Below, piece by piece: positions 61,201 to 64,000 of a DNA stretch of 64,000 bases. Each line of letters begins with the position of its first letter. Within the stretch, counting starts at the first letter, position 1. The notes under the pieces are model-generated. The model saw only the letters and a list, made by a program, of their open reading frames with translations. It did not search any database and was not told the DNA's origin. This stretch comes from Brasenia schreberi (lineage: Eukaryota > Streptophyta > Magnoliopsida > Nymphaeales > Cabombaceae), in contig JAYKKT010000091.1 of the NCBI GenBank assembly GCA_036023115.1, positions 35,893,001 through 35,957,000 of the forward strand, given 5' to 3'. A program made the translations under genes and the position numbers.

Positions 61201-64000
61201 TGTTTGTGTCAATTCATTTACATCATGCATAACAACATGATATGATATTTGGATTCTTAATTGACACATAAAGGGATAGGTGACAGATGAAAAGATGAAG
61301 ATTGTGGTGAACTTGCGAACTTTGAGGGACTGATCTCCAATGTCACCAAAGATGCTATCTTTATTTGTTTCAAAACATGATCCAGTGTAAGCTTCTCAAG
61401 GTCATTTATGTTTCTCAACCTAACACTAGTGGACTCTGGATCAAGGTCCTATTGAACACTTTCCAGACACAATATATCAGTTTAGATAATTGCGATCACT
61501 CAATTGTGCCCTTGTCAATTTCCCTCCCCTTAAACTGCAATTCGTGCTCAGAGTGCAGGATCCAATAACTTGCAATGAATAACAGAAATCTGATGGAACC
61601 TTTGTGCAACAATAATGCTTCGAAAATGTATCCTTGTGGTCAGGAACTTATGCATTCATTGCCTACCTGAAATTGGATAGCTGCAACTGAGTCTAAAGGA
61701 TGTCTACCAGTAGATCTTAATTCAGTCCATCCTTCAGCTCCTTTGTGATCATAAACCCTCGAGTTGCAACAATTGCAGTAGCAGCTCCATTCAATGCCTT
61801 AGGGTTCTAAACAAGGTGCCAACTCTGCAAAAAGCTGAACGCAGATTTAATATAAAGGCAGACATGTTTCCCTGGTAAGTTCCACTTCCATCCCTCTGCA
61901 TTCCATAACGCCATACCCGCAGGCTGCTGCCATTGTCTTTTGCCATGTGGTAGCGGAGCTTGTAATCAATGTAGTAAACAGCATAGCATGTTTTTGTATC
62001 ATGGTACTGCTGTATAGGACTATATTGTATTTGGTATCCTTTGTCTTCGTTTGACAAAGAAAACCCAATTTAACAAATAGAAAGCCAGAAAATTGTAAAA
62101 GGAAAAGCCAGGGAAAATAAGAACTTCTTGTTGAACAAACATAAAAATCAATAAAGTTGTTAAATCAAAATAGATGAACAGTACAACATCCGGAATAATG
62201 CTAAAAGGGAAAGAAGAAGCAAGTAACCAACTTTCAAACATCAAACTCACTGCAGTTCCATCCAATATGCATGACAAAAGAACAAAACCATCTCAAGATC
62301 TCAAATCAATCTTACATCTCTTACTACCATCTTTGCTCAAAATTATCATTGTTATCATCCTCTTCATCAGCTTCTTCTCCTCAAACAAAATAACTTCCTT
62401 CTTGAGCTTTAAGTTTTGTTTTTGCCTCTAAAATCCTTCCATTCCTGACCTTCTACGAGAATGAACGGCTCTTCTTTACCCATGCATGATGTCAATGTTT
62501 ATGGTACCTAATCACATCATGTAATCTTGCACCTGATCATGTCATAGAGGCTTCTTGTTTGCCTTCTGGTCTCCTTTTACAATTGCATAAACAACAAAAG
62601 CAAATAACAACATAACACAATTATATACAATTTCTAGTTTAGTGTATAATTTATGCATTATTGTTGTATTATTGCCTAAGGTTCATCTTATATTATATGC
62701 AATGGAAACATAACCGCTAGGGTGTGAATGTCTTAGTTTCTTTTCTTACAAGTTTTTAATAGAGGCTAACTGTCTATATGATGTCACAGCTGCTGTGCGT
62801 AAGGAAATTCAGGATGAAACTGATAGAATAACCGGAAGAACCAAAATGATATCTCCTGTCCCCATCCATCTGAGTATTTACTCTCCAAATGGTATGCAAT
62901 AGCGTTGCACTGCTAATCATTGCTTTAAACTCCAAGAGTGAGCCACTGTATTGTGTTAAATCTTATTTTGTCTGTTTCAGTGTTTTTGTGCTCATGGTGA
63001 TTGGCTTGATGAAGATGAAAAATTGAATTTGTGCTGCAATATAAAAAATTCTAATTATATCCTACCTCTCTCCTTGCAAGTTCAAGATTCTTTTAAAATA
63101 TGCTCGAGATGTTAGAAAGCACGGTTATATCTTTATGCTATGTTTGGGCTCTTAGTATTTTTATGCAAGCATAGCTATCAACATATAACTTGTTGGGGCA
63201 TCATTATGTTTGGAAGGCTACTATTTTGTCTTTTTGTGCCCAAGTGCATCAGTCATTTCTTGATCTGTAGTTTTGGCAAAAATAACTTCTCTGTAATAAT
63301 GTTGGAACACTAACCATTGGGTATCATTTTGCAACCCAGAACCATACACATCTACTAATATGAGAATCTGTGACTTTCCCAAAATAAAGTTTGAAGAAAT
63401 CTAACTACACATGCCAATAAGGCTCAATGTGAAGCAACTGTGGTTTTACTAGAGGGTTTGACTCATGAGGTTAGGCAATACTTTAAGTGCACATACAGGG
63501 AGTACACACACATACAGTTCATCTTCATCCATCAAATTAGCAGCAGTGATACATTTCCAAAATGGATTCTCAAACTTTATTTTCCTGTTATTTTCTTGAT
63601 CTAGTACCAACTTAATGCTACGTTTGTTTGGAAACACTGAAACGGAGAAACAAACTTTCCAGCCAATACACCTTACTTCACCTGTTGAACGGCGTCCAGG
63701 GGTAGAGGGAGGTTACCTTGTATTATTTACTGAAACTGGCGTGCATCTACTCCTCATTTTGTTTTAGTTCGAAAGGTTGGATTACACATCCAAAGATCAA
63801 ATCTCCTATCTGTAAGTGTAAGTCGGTTTATATAAAATGTCATAGAAGATCTGTTATGCATCTGTCTGGAATGGCAAATGGTTCATCTGTTTGTTTATGC
63901 TGTAGTAAGAAAAGTTGTTTGAGATGATTCAAATTCGTTCTTTCAATTGCAGGAGTTTATTTATGTCGTAGGTCTAGAAAGTGAATCTGAAAATTCACGC
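58285..64000 (+). CDS. DRP1: DRP1-class dynamin-related GTPase, 5' part (runs off window)
   Basis: Large GTPase of the plant DRP1 family, acting in clathrin-mediated membrane scission and cell-plate formation. Coding exons seen: 58285-58422 ([31 protein letters not shown]), 58520-58583 ([20 protein letters not shown]), 58682-58799 ([11 protein letters not shown]) and 62790-62891 ([30 protein letters not shown]). The P-loop GGQSSGKSS is split across exons 1 and 2, and switch I Thr is in exon 3. Phases agree and no stop is present. The DLPG and TKLD GTPase motifs, stalk and GED must lie beyond 64000. The start is the family's usual N-terminus. A CT-rich leader (58198-58225) precedes it. Intron 3 is about 4 kb and repeat-filled. 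The subtype within DRP1 cannot be fixed from this part. Confidence 0.93.
59715..61135 (-). mobile_element. Decayed LINE in DRP1 intron 3
   Basis: It parallels the LINE at 48463-49275 along its length: 3' tail (CCAAGCCTTTTCCCACATCA) at about 59735, C-terminal RT region near 60520-60680 (a counterpart of the [10 protein letters not shown] block on the minus strand) and the RT end near 61090-61130. It is heavily decayed and split by the element at 59861-60485. Confidence 0.65.
59861..60485. mobile_element. Non-autonomous element with TATCG/ATACGA termini, inside LINE
   Basis: The ends GCAATGTTGTATGC and GTATAACATTGC are inverted copies of each other. The subterminal regions are packed with TATCGTATCG and ATACGATATG motifs like those at 8500-8580. 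It interrupts the LINE at 59715-61135. No coding capacity and no clean target duplication by eye. Confidence 0.6.
61136..62789. other. Rest of DRP1 intron 3
   Basis: Noncoding by inspection. The minus-strand open segments at 61791-62068 and 62020-62277 are not recognised. Confidence 0.45.
62892..64000. other. Start of DRP1 intron 4, to window end
   Basis: No further DRP1 exon was found; the next expected exon, with the DLPG motif, is not visible before 64000. Confidence 0.55.

Noticed and set aside
61791..62068. Minus-strand segment with ACGYG, suggesting an expansin-like protein
   Set aside because: The match is only a few residues, lies in a 4-kb repeat-filled intron and has no supporting flanking motifs.
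1..64000. CRISPR arrays, bacterial operons or plasmid features
   Set aside because: None is expected in, or seen in, this spliced plant sequence; tandem repeats here have no spacer pattern of that kind.

Overview
This is nuclear DNA from a flowering plant. Every recognisable gene is plant-type and split by GT-AG introns: a POT1-like telomere protein relic, a chromomethylase, a synergin-like trafficking protein, a membrane-anchored MYB, a Man1/Src1-type membrane protein and a DRP1 dynamin. Between and inside them lie Au-type SINE copies, a LINE family with the same 3' tail, Copia and Gypsy remnants, hAT elements and many microsatellites. The sequence does not identify the species; introns are large and repeat-rich.

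Layout. 1-4766: POT1-like relic (+), with a stop codon closing one exon and a frameshift in another. 4767-6631: spacer with three SINE insertions. 6632-27985: a chromomethylase (CMT) locus (+). Sixteen exons can be placed by splice sites and frame. Intron 1 (6.2 kb) holds an hAT element duplicated as a large inverted repeat inside LINE debris. The interval between exons 10 and 11 (10.4 kb) is filled with LTR-retrotransposon debris where the catalytic-core exons should be. The exons on both sides remain open, so the locus looks like a methyltransferase that lost its active site to retroelement insertion plus deletion. 30703-35124: synergin/aftiphilin-like gene (-) with a complete hAT-type MITE in an intron. 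40920-41795: single-exon maMYB-like gene (-). 43740-45600: decayed Gypsy element (-). 46540-54893: Man1/Src1 C-terminal-domain gene (+), with a GC-AG first intron, a LINE, a SINE and an antisense WRKY gene fragment in its introns. 58285-end: first four coding exons of a DRP1-class dynamin (+), truncated by the window edge.

The neighbouring genes form no common pathway; this is ordinary plant gene order. The points of most interest concern genome defence and repeats: a DNA methyltransferase gene lacking its catalytic core; an hAT inverted repeat in its first intron whose inner arms are almost identical while the outer arms have diverged; and a SINE/LINE tail family that includes insertions only 34 and 54 bp long, bounded by target-site duplications.
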